Notes under the pieces: generated by a model
What the model saw: the letters and a program-made list of their open reading frames with translations, nothing else
Databases searched by the model: none
Told to the model about the DNA's origin: nothing
Made by a program: the position numbers and the translations under genes
In this document: positions 24,822-34,034 of the stretch, piece by piece
Layout of the letters: each line of letters begins with the position of its first letter
How positions within the stretch are numbered: the stretch's first letter is position 1
From: Vibrio maritimus
GTDB taxonomy: Bacteria; Pseudomonadota; Gammaproteobacteria; Enterobacterales; Vibrionaceae
NCBI RefSeq assembly: GCF_021441885.1
Contig: NZ_CP090438.1
Location: forward strand, 558,001-622,000
Length of the DNA: 64,000 nt
Reading direction: 5' to 3'

Positions 24822-26561
24822 ATGATAGAAATCCAACGTCGTCCTGAAGTCGATATTTCCGCACTTCCAGACTCCATTCCTGCTTTACTGCGCCGCTTAT
24901 ACATCAGTCGCGGCGTCTCTGATGCTTCTCAACTAGAAAAAGCCGCCAAAGGGTTACACTCCTACCAACAATTGGCGGGTATTGATGCCGCCGTTGCCCT
25001 GCTATTTGAGGCGATTGAGCAGCAAAAGCGCATTATTGTGGTTGGAGACTTTGATGCTGACGGTGCGACAAGTTCGGCGCTTTCAGTACTGGCTTTGCGT
25101 ATGCTCGGGAGTCGCAATGTTGACTATTTGGTACCTAACCGATTTGAGGACGGCTATGGTTTGAGCCCGGAGGTCGTCGATCAGGCGATTGAGATTGGTG
25201 CTGAAGTGATCATGACGGTCGATAATGGCGTGTCTTCTATCTCGGGTGTTCAATATGCCAAAGATAATAACATCAAGGTGTTGGTTACGGATCATCACTT
25301 ACCTGGCTCTGAGTTACCTAACGTTGATGCGATGGTAAACCCAAACCTCAATGAGTGTGGTTTCCCATCCAAAGCGCTGGCAGGCGTTGGGGTGGCATTT
25401 TATCTGATGATGGCACTGTGCGTTTATATGCGAAAGCGCAACTGGTTTGCTGAGCAGGGTATGGCTGAGCCTAAACTCATGGAGCTTATCGATTTGGTGG
25501 CACTTGGCACGGTCGCTGACGTTGTTCCTTTGGATGAGAATAACCGTATCTTGGTGCACCAAGGACTACAACGTATTCGTGCGGGCAAGGCCAGACCGGG
25601 TATTCAAGCTCTGATTGAGATTGCAAAACGTGATGCGCGAAAACTGGTGGCGGCTGATTTCGGTTTTGCGCTGGGTCCGCGTATCAATGCTGCGGGCCGC
25701 TTGGACGACATGTCGTTTGGCGTCGAGCTACTCATGTCGGATAACATCCATGCGGCGCGTCGTATGGCGAGCGAACTCGATGGTCTTAACCAAACCCGAA
25801 AAGATATCGAAGAAGGAATGAAGCAAGAGGCTCTGGCTTTTTGTGAGCGTTTGCAAATCAGTGACAAATCAGAGCTGCCTTATGGTCTAGCGCTGTTTCA
25901 GCGAGACTGGCATCAGGGCGTCATTGGTATCTTGGCATCTCGAATTAAAGATAAGTTTCACCGCCCTGTGATTGCGTTTGCAGATGGCGGCGAGGGCACG
26001 ATCAAAGGCTCATGTCGCTCGATTCAAGGTTTGCATATGCGCGATGCGCTCGACAGAATTGATACGCAAAACCCTGGGCTAATTTTGAAGTTTGGCGGCC
26101 ATGCGATGGCGGCGGGTCTCACCATCATGGAAAAAGACTTTGAGCGCTTTAGTAAGCTGTTTGATCAAGTGGTGCGTGAGGAGCTTGGCGATACCGCGCT
26201 GAAGGGAATTATTTTGTCAGACGGTGAGTTAACACCCGAAGAATTCTCTATGCACACGGCAGAACAGATTCGCGCTGGTGGTCCATGGGGACAAGCTTTC
26301 CCAGATCCTGTATTTGATGGTGAGTTTAAGGTGCTGCATCAAAAACTGGTTGGTGAGAAGCATCTTAAGCTGATGGTTGAGCCCATGCACAAAGGGTTTG
26401 GCACCAACATTATGCTGGATGCTATCGCCTTTAATGTGGATCTGCGACGCTGGCCAGATGCTTCTGTAAAAACCGTCACCCTTGCCTATAAACTGGATAT
26501 CAACGAGTTTCGTGGAAACCAGTCACTGCAACTGATGGTTGACCATATTGAGCCTCGCTAG
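24822..26561 (+). CDS. recJ: Single-stranded-DNA-specific exonuclease RecJ
   Basis: A 5'-3' ssDNA exonuclease for recombination and mismatch repair. 579 residues with DHH-phosphodiesterase motifs: VVGDFDADG near residue 70, TVDNG near 133, TDHHLPG near 156, and DHHA1 GGHAMAAGL near 430, followed by a C-terminal OB-fold. Metal-ligand residues are intact. The start ATG lies 42 bp past dsbC, consistent with an operon. Confidence 0.94.
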   Translation: MIEIQRRPEVDISALPDSIPALLRRLYISRGVSDASQLEKAAKGLHSYQQLAGIDAAVALLFEAIEQQKRIIVVGDFDADGATSSALSVLALRMLGSRNVDYLVPNRFEDGYGLSPEVVDQAIEIGAEVIMTVDNGVSSISGVQYAKDNNIKVLVTDHHLPGSELPNVDAMVNPNLNECGFPSKALAGVGVAFYLMMALCVYMRKRNWFAEQGMAEPKLMELIDLVALGTVADVVPLDENNRILVHQGLQRIRAGKARPGIQALIEIAKRDARKLVAADFGFALGPRINAAGRLDDMSFGVELLMSDNIHAARRMASELDGLNQTRKDIEEGMKQEALAFCERLQISDKSELPYGLALFQRDWHQGVIGILASRIKDKFHRPVIAFADGGEGTIKGSCRSIQGLHMRDALDRIDTQNPGLILKFGGHAMAAGLTIMEKDFERFSKLFDQVVREELGDTALKGIILSDGELTPEEFSMHTAEQIRAGGPWGQAFPDPVFDGEFKVLHQKLVGEKHLKLMVEPMHKGFGTNIMLDAIAFNVDLRRWPDASVKTVTLAYKLDINEFRGNQSLQLMVDHIEPR

Positions 26562-26665
26562 AGGCTCATGAAATAGGTCAAGGAAAATCGATATTTTCCT
26601 GTATCTTCGTCACATTTTTGAGTAGAATTCTGCGGTTAAATTCTACTCATAAATGCTGAGCAAAT

Positions 26666-27764
26666 ATGTTTGAAATCAATCCTATCAAAAACCGCCTACA
26701 GGATGTGTCTGAACGCACAAATATCCTGAGGGGGTATCTTTGACTATGACGCTAAGAAAGAGCGTCTAGAAGAAGTCAACGCAGAACTTGAACAACCGGA
26801 TGTATGGAACGAGCCTGAGCGTGCGCAAGCACTAGGTAAAGAGCGTGCCTCATTAGAAGCGGTTGTTGAAACCATCGACCTTCTTGACCAAGGTGTAGAA
26901 GACGTAGACGGTCTTCTAGAGCTTGCGGTTGAAGAAGAAGATCAAGAGACCTTCGATGAAATTGAACCAGAACTTGCTGAACTGGAAGCCAAGCTGGAGA
27001 AGCTTGAGTTCCGTCGTATGTTCGCTGGTGATCACGATGCGTCAGATTGCTACATTGACTTGCAATCGGGCTCTGGTGGTACGGAAGCACAAGACTGGAC
27101 CAACATGATGCTACGTATGTATCTTCGTTGGGCAGAAGCGAAAGGCTTCAAGACAGAAATCATTGAAGTATCAGAAGGTGAAGTTGCAGGCCTTAAAGGC
27201 GCAACTGTGAAGGTATCAGGCGAGTACGCTTATGGCTGGCTACGTACAGAGACAGGTGTTCACCGCCTGGTTCGTAAGTCTCCATTTGACTCAAGCGGCC
27301 GTCGTCACACTTCATTTGCGTCTGCGTTTGTTTATCCAGAGATTGATGACAACATTGATATCGAGATCAACCCGTCTGATCTTCGTATCGACGTATACCG
27401 CGCGTCTGGTGCGGGTGGTCAGCACGTTAACACCACGGAATCTGCGGTTCGTATTACCCACGTTCCTACTAACATCGTGGTTCAGTGTCAGAACGATCGT
27501 TCTCAGCATAAAAACAAAGACCAAGCGATGAAACAGCTACGTGCAAAACTGTTCGAGCATGAACTGCAAAAGCAAAATGCAGAGAAGCAAGCGAACGAAG
27601 ATGCCAAATCTGACATCGGTTGGGGCAGCCAAATTCGCTCTTACGTACTTGATGATTCACGCATCAAAGACTTGCGTACTGGCATTGAAAATCGCAACAC
27701 TCAAGCGGTTCTTGATGGCGACTTGGACAAATTTATCGAAGCTAGCCTAAAATCAGGCCTGTAA
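26666..27764 (+). CDS. prfB: Peptide chain release factor 2, with programmed +1 frameshift
   Basis: Terminates translation at UGA and UAA. The frame starts at ATG 26666, hits in-frame TGA at codon 26 (26741-26743), and continues in the +1 frame from 26742, giving 365 residues, the same as E. coli RF2. The SPF anticodon-like tripeptide is in VRKSPFDSSG and the catalytic GGQ in GAGGQHVN. The residue six before the GGQ Gln is Ala (YRASGAGGQ), as in most bacteria but not E. coli K-12 (Thr). Not a pseudogene: the frameshift cassette is complete. lysS follows by 36 bp. Confidence 0.96.
26729..26744 (+). promoter_or_regulatory. RF2 programmed frameshift site
   Basis: A Shine-Dalgarno-like AGGGGG (26729-26734), spacer TAT, slippery CTT, stop TGA and following C: the canonical autoregulatory arrangement. 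Low RF2 lets the ribosome pause at UGA and slip +1 on CUU-U. Confidence 0.95.
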
Positions 27765-27800
27765 GCTTTTCACCACTTTTAAAACAGGATACATCGAAAA

Positions 27801-29318
27801 ATGACTGATGCTGTTCAAAACGAAAACGCACAAGAAGAGAATAAGCTAATCGCTGAGCGTCGTAGCAAGCTGGATCACATCCGTAAAAGCTGCAAAGCGA
27901 ACGGCCACCCAAATGATTTCCGTCGTGAGCACCTAGCTGGCGACCTTCAAGCGGAATTTGGTGAGAAGACAAAAGAAGAGCTAGAAGAGCTAAACCACGT
28001 AGTGGCAATTGCAGGCCGTGTTATGGCTAAGCGTGGTCCATTCTTAGCGATTCAAGAAACGTCTGGTCGCATCCAAGCATACGCAGCAAAAGATGTTCAA
28101 AAAGAGCTGAAAGAGAAATACCAAGGCCTTGATATCGGTGACATCATCGGTGTGAAAGGTGCACTGCACAAGTCTGGTAAAGGCGATCTTTACGTGAACA
28201 TGGAAGAGTACGAGTTGCTAACGAAAGCACTTCGTCCACTACCAGAGAAGTTCCACGGTCTCACTGACCAAGAGATGCGTTACCGTCAGCGTTACGTTGA
28301 CCTAATCGTTAACGAAGACTCTCGTCACGCGTTCATCATTCGCTCTAAGCTAGTATCGGCAATCCGTAACTTCATGAGCTCAAAAGGCTACCTAGAAGTT
28401 GAAACGCCAATGATGCACGTGATCCCTGGCGGCGCGACAGCACGTCCATTTATCACGCATCACAACGCGCTTGATATCGATATGTTCCTACGTGTAGCAC
28501 CTGAGCTTTACCTAAAACGTCTAGTGGTTGGTGGCTTTGATCGCGTATTCGAGATCAACCGTAACTTCCGTAACGAAGGCCTATCGCCACGTCACAACCC
28601 AGAATTCACAATGATGGAATTCTACCAAGCGTATGCTGACTACAAAGATCTGATGGATCTCACTGAAGAGATGCTAAGCACGGTAGCGATGGATGTTCTA
28701 GGTTCAACGTCTATGCCTTACGGTGACGAAACCGTTGAGTTTGGTGGCACTTACGCTCGCATGAGCATGTTTGAAGCGATCAAGCACTACAACCCTGATC
28801 ACGCTGAAATCCAAGCGCTAACAGAAGAAGACCTAACTAACCGTGACAAGATGGTCGCGATTGCGAAATCTGTACACGTTGAGGTTGAGACGTTCTGGAC
28901 ATGTGGTCAGCTTCTTGAAGAGATCTTTGGTGAGACGGCTGAGCCTCAGCTAATCCAGCCAACATTTATCACTGGCTACCCAGCTGATATCTCTCCACTG
29001 GCGCGTCGTAGCGATGACAACCCATTCTTCACTGACCGTTTTGAGTTCTTCATCGGTGGCCGTGAAGTTGCGAACGGCTTCTCTGAGCTTAACGATGCAG
29101 AAGACCAAGACGCACGCTTTAAAGCGCAGGTTGATGCGAAAGATGCAGGTGATGACGAAGCGATGTACTACGATGCAGACTACATTACTGCACTAGAGCA
29201 CGGTCTACCACCAACAGCGGGTCAAGGTATCGGTATCGACCGTCTGGCGATGCTATTTACCAACACGCACACCATTCGCGACGTTATCCTATTCCCAGCG
29301 ATGCGTCCGCAACAATAA
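27801..29318 (+). CDS. lysS: Lysyl-tRNA synthetase (class II)
   Basis: A 505-residue enzyme charging tRNA-Lys. N-terminal OB-fold anticodon-binding domain (about 60-150, VAIAGRVMAKRGP). Class II motifs: motif 1 near residue 190 (GYLEVETPMM), motif 2 FEINRNFRNEG near 250, motif 3 GIGIDRLAML near 480. Start ATG 27801 behind AACAGGATACATCG. Follows prfB as in E. coli; probably cotranscribed. Confidence 0.96.
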   Translation: MTDAVQNENAQEENKLIAERRSKLDHIRKSCKANGHPNDFRREHLAGDLQAEFGEKTKEELEELNHVVAIAGRVMAKRGPFLAIQETSGRIQAYAAKDVQKELKEKYQGLDIGDIIGVKGALHKSGKGDLYVNMEEYELLTKALRPLPEKFHGLTDQEMRYRQRYVDLIVNEDSRHAFIIRSKLVSAIRNFMSSKGYLEVETPMMHVIPGGATARPFITHHNALDIDMFLRVAPELYLKRLVVGGFDRVFEINRNFRNEGLSPRHNPEFTMMEFYQAYADYKDLMDLTEEMLSTVAMDVLGSTSMPYGDETVEFGGTYARMSMFEAIKHYNPDHAEIQALTEEDLTNRDKMVAIAKSVHVEVETFWTCGQLLEEIFGETAEPQLIQPTFITGYPADISPLARRSDDNPFFTDRFEFFIGGREVANGFSELNDAEDQDARFKAQVDAKDAGDDEAMYYDADYITALEHGLPPTAGQGIGIDRLAMLFTNTHTIRDVILFPAMRPQQ

Positions 29319-29355
29319 TCGTATATCCATCAGCAAGATGGTGAATGATTCCTAC

Positions 29356-29383
29356 AAAGCCTCTCTTCGGAGAGGCTTTTTTC
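29356..29383 (+). terminator. lysS terminator
   Basis: AAAGCCTCTC, TTCG loop, GAGAGGCTTT (29356-29379), T-run. Confidence 0.93.
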
Positions 29384-29547
29384 ATGCCACATTTCCGAGA
29401 ATGTTTATAGAAAAGTTAGAAATCGTACACTAGTCTTAATTATGAGACACATCTGTACGTTTTAAACGCGATTGCCGTGTTTGATAGATGGTTTTATTTG
29501 CATAGAATAAATCTATTGAATCTAAAAACAATAATAGGAATGATGTA

Positions 29548-30876
29548 ATGGGAACCGAATTTCGGATGGATTCAATCCCCGGCTCGTTAGTGGTTGTAGG
29601 GGGCGTGTACGAGCCATGGCTCTCTGTATTGGAGCAGGCGGGATGGCGCTGTACCCAATGTTCAGATTTACGTAAAGCTGATGCGTTATTTTCAGAGATT
29701 GGTCCCTGTATTGGAATTGTAGACCTAACTCGCGATGATTTCAGCCTTAACGGGATTGCGAAACTAGTCAGCACGCACAAGCAGGTGCGTTGGATAGCCT
29801 TTATTCGCGAGTCTCAATTGGGCTCCGATACGATTTGCCAATTTATCGTTAACTTCTGCATCGACTTTTTTACGACACCTATTCCGGACTCACGATTGAT
29901 GAGTACCATAGGACACCAACTGGGTATGCTCAAGCTCGAGCAGAAGGTGTGGCCGCATAATGGTAATGACAGCGATCTCGGGATTGTCGGGCAATCTTTA
30001 CCAATAAGACGTTTACGCGATCAGATTCGTCGAATCGGGCCTACTGATGTCAGTATCATGATTCATGGCGAAGTTGGCGCTGGTAAAGAGTCTGTGGCGA
30101 AAGCGATTCACCGCTGTTCTGCTCGCTCACAAAAACCTTTTGTTGCGGTAAATTGTCGCGCATTCTCAGATGCTCGATTTGAGAATGAGTTTTTTGGGAT
30201 GCACGATCCCGAACAAAGCTCGCTACTTGATCAAGCCTCTGGGGGAACGATCGTTCTCAACGATATCTTTACTCTACCCGCGAAACAGCAGCTTAACTTA
30301 TTGAAGTTCTATCAAGATGGTCAAATAGAAACGGCGAAAGGAACCAAAGAGTTTGATGTGCGTATTCTGGCTGCCGATTCTTCGGATATTGAAAAAGCCC
30401 TGGGAGACGGCTCCTTCAATGAAGAGCTATTTCACTGTATCAATGTGCTTAGAATTAATGTCCCTAGCCTAAAAGAGCGCGCGACTGATATTTCTTTGCT
30501 CGTCGCGCATTACATCAACCAGTTTGCAAAAGAGTTTAACTCTCCTGTTAAGTCGATTGATGATGATGCCATTAAAACGCTTACTTACTACCACTGGCCA
30601 GGTAACGTTAAAGAGTTAATGAATCAAGTTAAACGTGCCGTACTCATGACTGAAGAAGAGGTGTTAGTTAAGAAGCACTTCGAACTTCCAGGTACATTCT
30701 CTGGCAAGCGGAGCCTCAAGAGCATACGAGAGCGTTCTGAACGTGATGCGCTTATCTTGGTGCTAGATAGCCATAACGGCCAGGTTACTTTAGCGGCAAA
30801 AGAGCTGGGTATTTCTCGAGCTACTATGTATAGATTGCTCAATAAGCACAATCTAATCACGGAAGAAACAATTTAA
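29548..30876 (+). CDS. vpsR: VpsR, c-di-GMP-responsive regulator of exopolysaccharide/biofilm genes
   Basis: 442 residues built like a sigma-54 activator: receiver-like domain (about 10-140, possible phospho-Asp in IVDLTRDD), AAA+ domain (about 150-380) and C-terminal Fis-type HTH (LAAKELGISRATMYRLLNKH). Walker A is GEVGAGKE at 174. Walker B is TIVLNDI, with Asn238-Asp239 replacing the usual Asp-Glu, and GAFTGA is missing (NEFFGMHDPEQSS instead). This fits V. cholerae VpsR, which works with sigma-70 and c-di-GMP (literature). It lies directly after lysS, as in V. cholerae. Confidence 0.92.
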   Translation: MGTEFRMDSIPGSLVVVGGVYEPWLSVLEQAGWRCTQCSDLRKADALFSEIGPCIGIVDLTRDDFSLNGIAKLVSTHKQVRWIAFIRESQLGSDTICQFIVNFCIDFFTTPIPDSRLMSTIGHQLGMLKLEQKVWPHNGNDSDLGIVGQSLPIRRLRDQIRRIGPTDVSIMIHGEVGAGKESVAKAIHRCSARSQKPFVAVNCRAFSDARFENEFFGMHDPEQSSLLDQASGGTIVLNDIFTLPAKQQLNLLKFYQDGQIETAKGTKEFDVRILAADSSDIEKALGDGSFNEELFHCINVLRINVPSLKERATDISLLVAHYINQFAKEFNSPVKSIDDDAIKTLTYYHWPGNVKELMNQVKRAVLMTEEEVLVKKHFELPGTFSGKRSLKSIRERSERDALILVLDSHNGQVTLAAKELGISRATMYRLLNKHNLITEETI

Positions 30877-31220
30877 CTTCCTCCAGTTATTCAGCTTAAT
30901 CACCTAAAGGCGCTGTGGCGCCTTTATTTTTTCATACAGGTTGCAGTCTAAACTAGATGTTAGTCGCACTATGAATATCCAGTACAATATCGTGTTGTAT
31001 ATTTCCGGTTTAAAATTAATCACCATAGTTAAAGGTAAAAGCTATGTAATAGTCGGCCTTTAAGTCGTCATTCGGTTTGTAACTAGAGTTTTCCGTTGTT
31101 TTTAACTTTTTTTTATATGATATGTTGATTTAATATACGGATTGAATAAGAATTAACCGTGAGCAAGACGCTCAACCTATCAAATTTCAGGATTAATAAG
31201 TCAGTATGGAGGCACAGAAA
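30877..31220 (+). promoter_or_regulatory. Intergenic region after vpsR
   Basis: 344 bases. The vpsR terminator is at 30906-30931. The remainder is AT-rich, especially around 31098-31140, and should contain the promoter of the 41-residue ORF, but I cannot assign hexamers. No ORF. Confidence 0.4.
30906..30933 (+). terminator. vpsR terminator
   Basis: AAAGGCGC / GCGCCTTT with a TGTG loop (30906-30925), then ATTTTTTC. Confidence 0.92.
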
Positions 31221-31346
31221 ATGATGAATCGTATTTCTTTTATCAACACTTGTGCTGCTTTCCGTACCGATGCTGAGCATATTATCGATCGTGATTCGAT
31301 CGTAATTATGGCCGATAAACCGGTAGTAAAATCAGCGCAAGATTAA
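31221..31346 (+). CDS. Putative 41-residue protein upstream of the DUF1127 gene
   Basis: ATG 31221 is preceded by a strong GGAGG (nine bases upstream), ending at TAA 31344-31346. The peptide starts MMNRISFINTCAAF and is mixed charged and hydrophobic, with DRDSIVIMADKPVV in the middle. A second ATG follows at once. It sits 106 bp before the DUF1127 gene and could share its transcript. No family recognised. Confidence 0.5.
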   Translation: MMNRISFINTCAAFRTDAEHIIDRDSIVIMADKPVVKSAQD

Positions 31347-31452
31347 TTAATCCGTAACCTTATGAGGCTGCGGAATAGCAGTCACGTAAGAGTCTAATTA
31401 ACTACAAGACCGCTATTTCTCTCCTCTGTAATATTCCAATCAGGAGATTATT

Positions 31453-31704
31453 ATGCGTACATCTGTTTATCTAACTATCGCAACTTGGCTTATTAAAGCA
31501 GACATTCAAAAAGAAGAACGTGAGTGGAAACGACGCTACCGTCGCAGTGCTTATCAACTTCCTTTACACAATGAGCACTTGTTGAGAGACATTGGCTTAG
31601 ACAAAGAAGGTCGTCCTCTAGGTCGTGTCGCTGCACCTCAAGTTGTCGCTAAACGTAAAGCTCGTCATCTTCGTCGAGAATTACAGTCGCGAATAGCTAC
31701 GTAA
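31453..31704 (+). CDS. DUF1127 (YjiS-like) small basic protein
   Basis: 83 residues, strongly basic. The DUF1127 signature NEHLLRDIGLDKEGRPLGR lies at about residues 39-57. Members are small, often stress- or phosphate-responsive and some bind RNA (family knowledge); no function is shown here. The ATG follows CAGGAG at good spacing. Confidence 0.8.
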   Translation: MRTSVYLTIATWLIKADIQKEEREWKRRYRRSAYQLPLHNEHLLRDIGLDKEGRPLGRVAAPQVVAKRKARHLRRELQSRIAT

Positions 31705-31709
31705 ACCAA

Positions 31710-31732
31710 GGCGGGTAGTACGACTACCCGCC
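31710..31732 (+). terminator. Strong hairpin after the DUF1127 gene
   Basis: GGCGGGTAGT / ACTACCCGCC, a perfect 10-bp stem with ACG loop, five bases past the stop. There is no T-tract, so it may be an mRNA-stabilising 3' end rather than an intrinsic terminator. Confidence 0.5.
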
Positions 31733-31792
31733 GACTATCAGAATATCGAGAAATATCTAATGAGTTGTGGTAGATATTCTCAATACCTAAGT

Positions 31793-32827
31793 TTAGGGGC
31801 ATGGATTAGAATACTGTGCCCCTATTAATTGAAGCTCTTCTAGTAATTCATTTGAAAGCGTAACGTCGATACTGTCTATATTGCTTTTTAACTGAGTGAG
31901 ATTTGTCGCTCCAATTATATTCGAAGCAACAAATGGACGTTGATTGACGAAAGCGAGCGCCATTTGCGCGGGATCTAAACCATGCTTATGAGCGAGCTCG
32001 ACATAAGCTTGTGTTGCTTCGATGCCCTGCGGCGTAAAATAACGGACGAAGCGTTCAAATAGACTACAGCGAGCGCCTGTGGGCTTTTGTCCATTAAGAT
32101 ATTTACCGCTCAAGCAGCCAAAAGCGAGGGGAGAGTAGGCGAGCAGCTCGACGCCTTCATGGTGGCTGATTTCTGATAAACCCACCTCAAAACTGCGGTT
32201 CAGTAGGTTGTAAGGGTTTTGAATTGAGATGATTCTCGGTAGATCGTGCTTTTCAGCGAGCTTAAGGAGCGTCATCACCCCCCATGGGGTTTCATTCGAG
32301 ACACCGATATAACGAATCTTTCCAGCTTTGATGAGCTCATTGAGCGCCTCTAGCGTTTCAATAAGTGTGACTTCCTCATTGCTTTCAGGGTAGGGGTAAT
32401 TGAGCTGGCCAAAGCAATTGGTTTTCCGTTGTGGCCAGTGCAATTGGTACAAGTCGATATAGTCAGTCTTCAAGCGCGTTAAGCTGTCATCGATCGCTTG
32501 GTGAATGTTACGTCGATCTAAGCTCATATTATCGCGGATGTAAGGTACGTTACGTGGGCCTGCAACCTTGGTGGCGACAATAACTTTTTGGCGCTTGTCT
32601 GAGTGAGATAACCAGTCGCCGATATAGGACTCCGTCAATCCCTGAGTTTTTTGTTTAGGTGGGACGGGATACATCTCTGCGGTATCAATGAAATTGACGC
32701 CACGCTCAACGGCATAATCCAACTGGTCAAATGCATCTTGTTTGCTGTTCTGTTCACCAAAGGTCATGGTACCTAAACAGATTTTGCTCACTTCGAGCGA
32801 AGAATGTGGGAGCTTGTGGTATTTCAT
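31793..32827 (-). CDS. tas: Aldo/keto reductase, Tas family
   Basis: A 344-residue NADP(H)-dependent TIM-barrel oxidoreductase. The catalytic tetrad residues appear in NFIDTAEMYPVP (Asp and Tyr), VATKVAG (Lys) and LYQLHWPQ (His). Long identity to E. coli Tas (YHKLPHSSLEVS, GTMTFGEQNS, IQNPYNLLNRSFEVGL). E. coli tas is also near mutH and rppH, supporting orthology. Physiological substrate unknown. Confidence 0.9.
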   Translation of the reverse strand: MKYHKLPHSSLEVSKICLGTMTFGEQNSKQDAFDQLDYAVERGVNFIDTAEMYPVPPKQKTQGLTESYIGDWLSHSDKRQKVIVATKVAGPRNVPYIRDNMSLDRRNIHQAIDDSLTRLKTDYIDLYQLHWPQRKTNCFGQLNYPYPESNEEVTLIETLEALNELIKAGKIRYIGVSNETPWGVMTLLKLAEKHDLPRIISIQNPYNLLNRSFEVGLSEISHHEGVELLAYSPLAFGCLSGKYLNGQKPTGARCSLFERFVRYFTPQGIEATQAYVELAHKHGLDPAQMALAFVNQRPFVASNIIGATNLTQLKSNIDSIDVTLSNELLEELQLIGAQYSNPCP

Positions 32828-32972
32828 TGAGCCATCCTTGCTTGTCGTTGTTTGATTCCACTATACCCCGTTTTTATAAAAGATCTGTTCAATAAATGCG
32901 CAACTAGCCACTTATTGGCTAAACTGAGAGTTATCAGTAAAGCATTATCCACAAAAGAGAAGGAGGTGGACT

Positions 32973-33278
32973 ATGCAAAAGCATCAGCTCGATCGATGGT
33001 TACATGGACACCACAAAGATTCTTATAAACCGCCTAGAGTGTTCGTAATTGGTTGTGCTGATATTTCACACTATCTACTTGCAGTGGAATACAAGCACAA
33101 ACTTGAACCGATCAAAGAAGACGATGAGCCGATCCATTACGAGTCTTTAGACTCGGTAAAAGAAGCTCTGACCCGTCTAGGCGTCGAGAAAGCATATTTG
33201 CGACTTCATAATGCCTATGATGAGTGCGGAAGCGCTGAGATGAACCGGTATTGCGACATTGAACTGAATCTGCATTGA
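32973..33278 (+). CDS. DUF6482-like hypothetical protein
   Basis: 101 residues, soluble. Contains FVIGCADISHYLLAVEYK, then VKEALTRLGVEKAYLRLHNAYDECGS, resembling DUF6482 proteins (a beta-rich domain with a HxAYDE(M/C)G-type end). ATG 32973 follows AAGGAGG, a very strong ribosome binding site. A perfect DnaA box (TTATCCACA, 32945-32953) lies in its upstream region. Convergent with mutH, only 15 bp apart. Confidence 0.65.
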   Translation: MQKHQLDRWLHGHHKDSYKPPRVFVIGCADISHYLLAVEYKHKLEPIKEDDEPIHYESLDSVKEALTRLGVEKAYLRLHNAYDECGSAEMNRYCDIELNLH

Positions 33279-33293
33279 AAACCAGGGCAGATG

Positions 33294-33959
33294 TTAGACG
33301 AAATAAGTATCTAGTATGTAGCTAGTAAATTTTGCCCTGAGGTAAAAGCCTCGAGGTAGGGTTTTGATTGGCTGTCCGCTCGCACCATAAGCTTCGGTTT
33401 TAGCGCGGCTGTTGGCGGCTTTCGGGCGTATTTGTAATACCTCGCCGCTTCTGGCTGTTATTTGGTTGACCCCGCCAAGCGCGATAAGATCCATCAACTC
33501 TTCCCAGTCATTGCGCAGCAGCGTCTCTTCTTCTTCTGACGGGCTCCAGATAAGTGGAGAACCCACTCGTCTCTCTGCGACCGGAATTTCACGTTCACCT
33601 TCAACTGGCAGCCATAGCACGCGAGATAGTTTGTTTCTGATGTGACTCGTTTCCCAAGTCAAACCTGTGATGCCAGTCAAGGGCGCAACACACACAAAAG
33701 TTGATTCTAGAGGTTTACCGTTGTAGCCGACAGGAATGCTCTTTAGCTCGACACCGATTTCTGGAAAGTCTTGAACCGGCTTACTGCCAGCCGTGGCACC
33801 AAGATGCCATTCGAGAAGTTGTCCCACCCAGCCTTTATCTCGTTTGAGATTTTCAGGCACTTTCATATTTGCTTGCTCGGCAAGTTCGCCAAATGACACA
33901 CCTGCGATGCTGCGAGCACGTTCGAGCAGTTCTGATTCTGTAGCTGGAGTCGTTTTCAT
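33294..33959 (-). CDS. mutH: DNA mismatch repair endonuclease MutH
   Basis: Nicks the unmethylated strand at hemimethylated GATC during MutS/MutL repair. 221 residues. The catalytic D-(x)n-ExK is in DFPEIGVELKSIP; NLKRDKGWVGQLLEWHLG and FVCVAPLTGITGLTWETSH follow the E. coli protein. The start at ATG 33959 gives MKTTPATESELLERARSIAG; a longer frame from GTG 34076 would add 39 residues without family match, although the ATG lacks a clear Shine-Dalgarno. The upstream region is packed with GATC and DnaA boxes. Confidence 0.93.
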   Translation of the reverse strand: MKTTPATESELLERARSIAGVSFGELAEQANMKVPENLKRDKGWVGQLLEWHLGATAGSKPVQDFPEIGVELKSIPVGYNGKPLESTFVCVAPLTGITGLTWETSHIRNKLSRVLWLPVEGEREIPVAERRVGSPLIWSPSEEEETLLRNDWEELMDLIALGGVNQITARSGEVLQIRPKAANSRAKTEAYGASGQPIKTLPRGFYLRAKFTSYILDTYFV

Positions 33960-34034
33960 GTTTGCTAGTACAGTTGGCTGGATAGACGAGATTGAGTTTA
34001 CCACGTTAGCGTATTTGTGCTCTGTACAAAAAGA

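Noticed and set aside
26741..26743. In-frame TGA in prfB as evidence of a pseudogene
   Set aside because: It is the conserved programmed frameshift stop of RF2.
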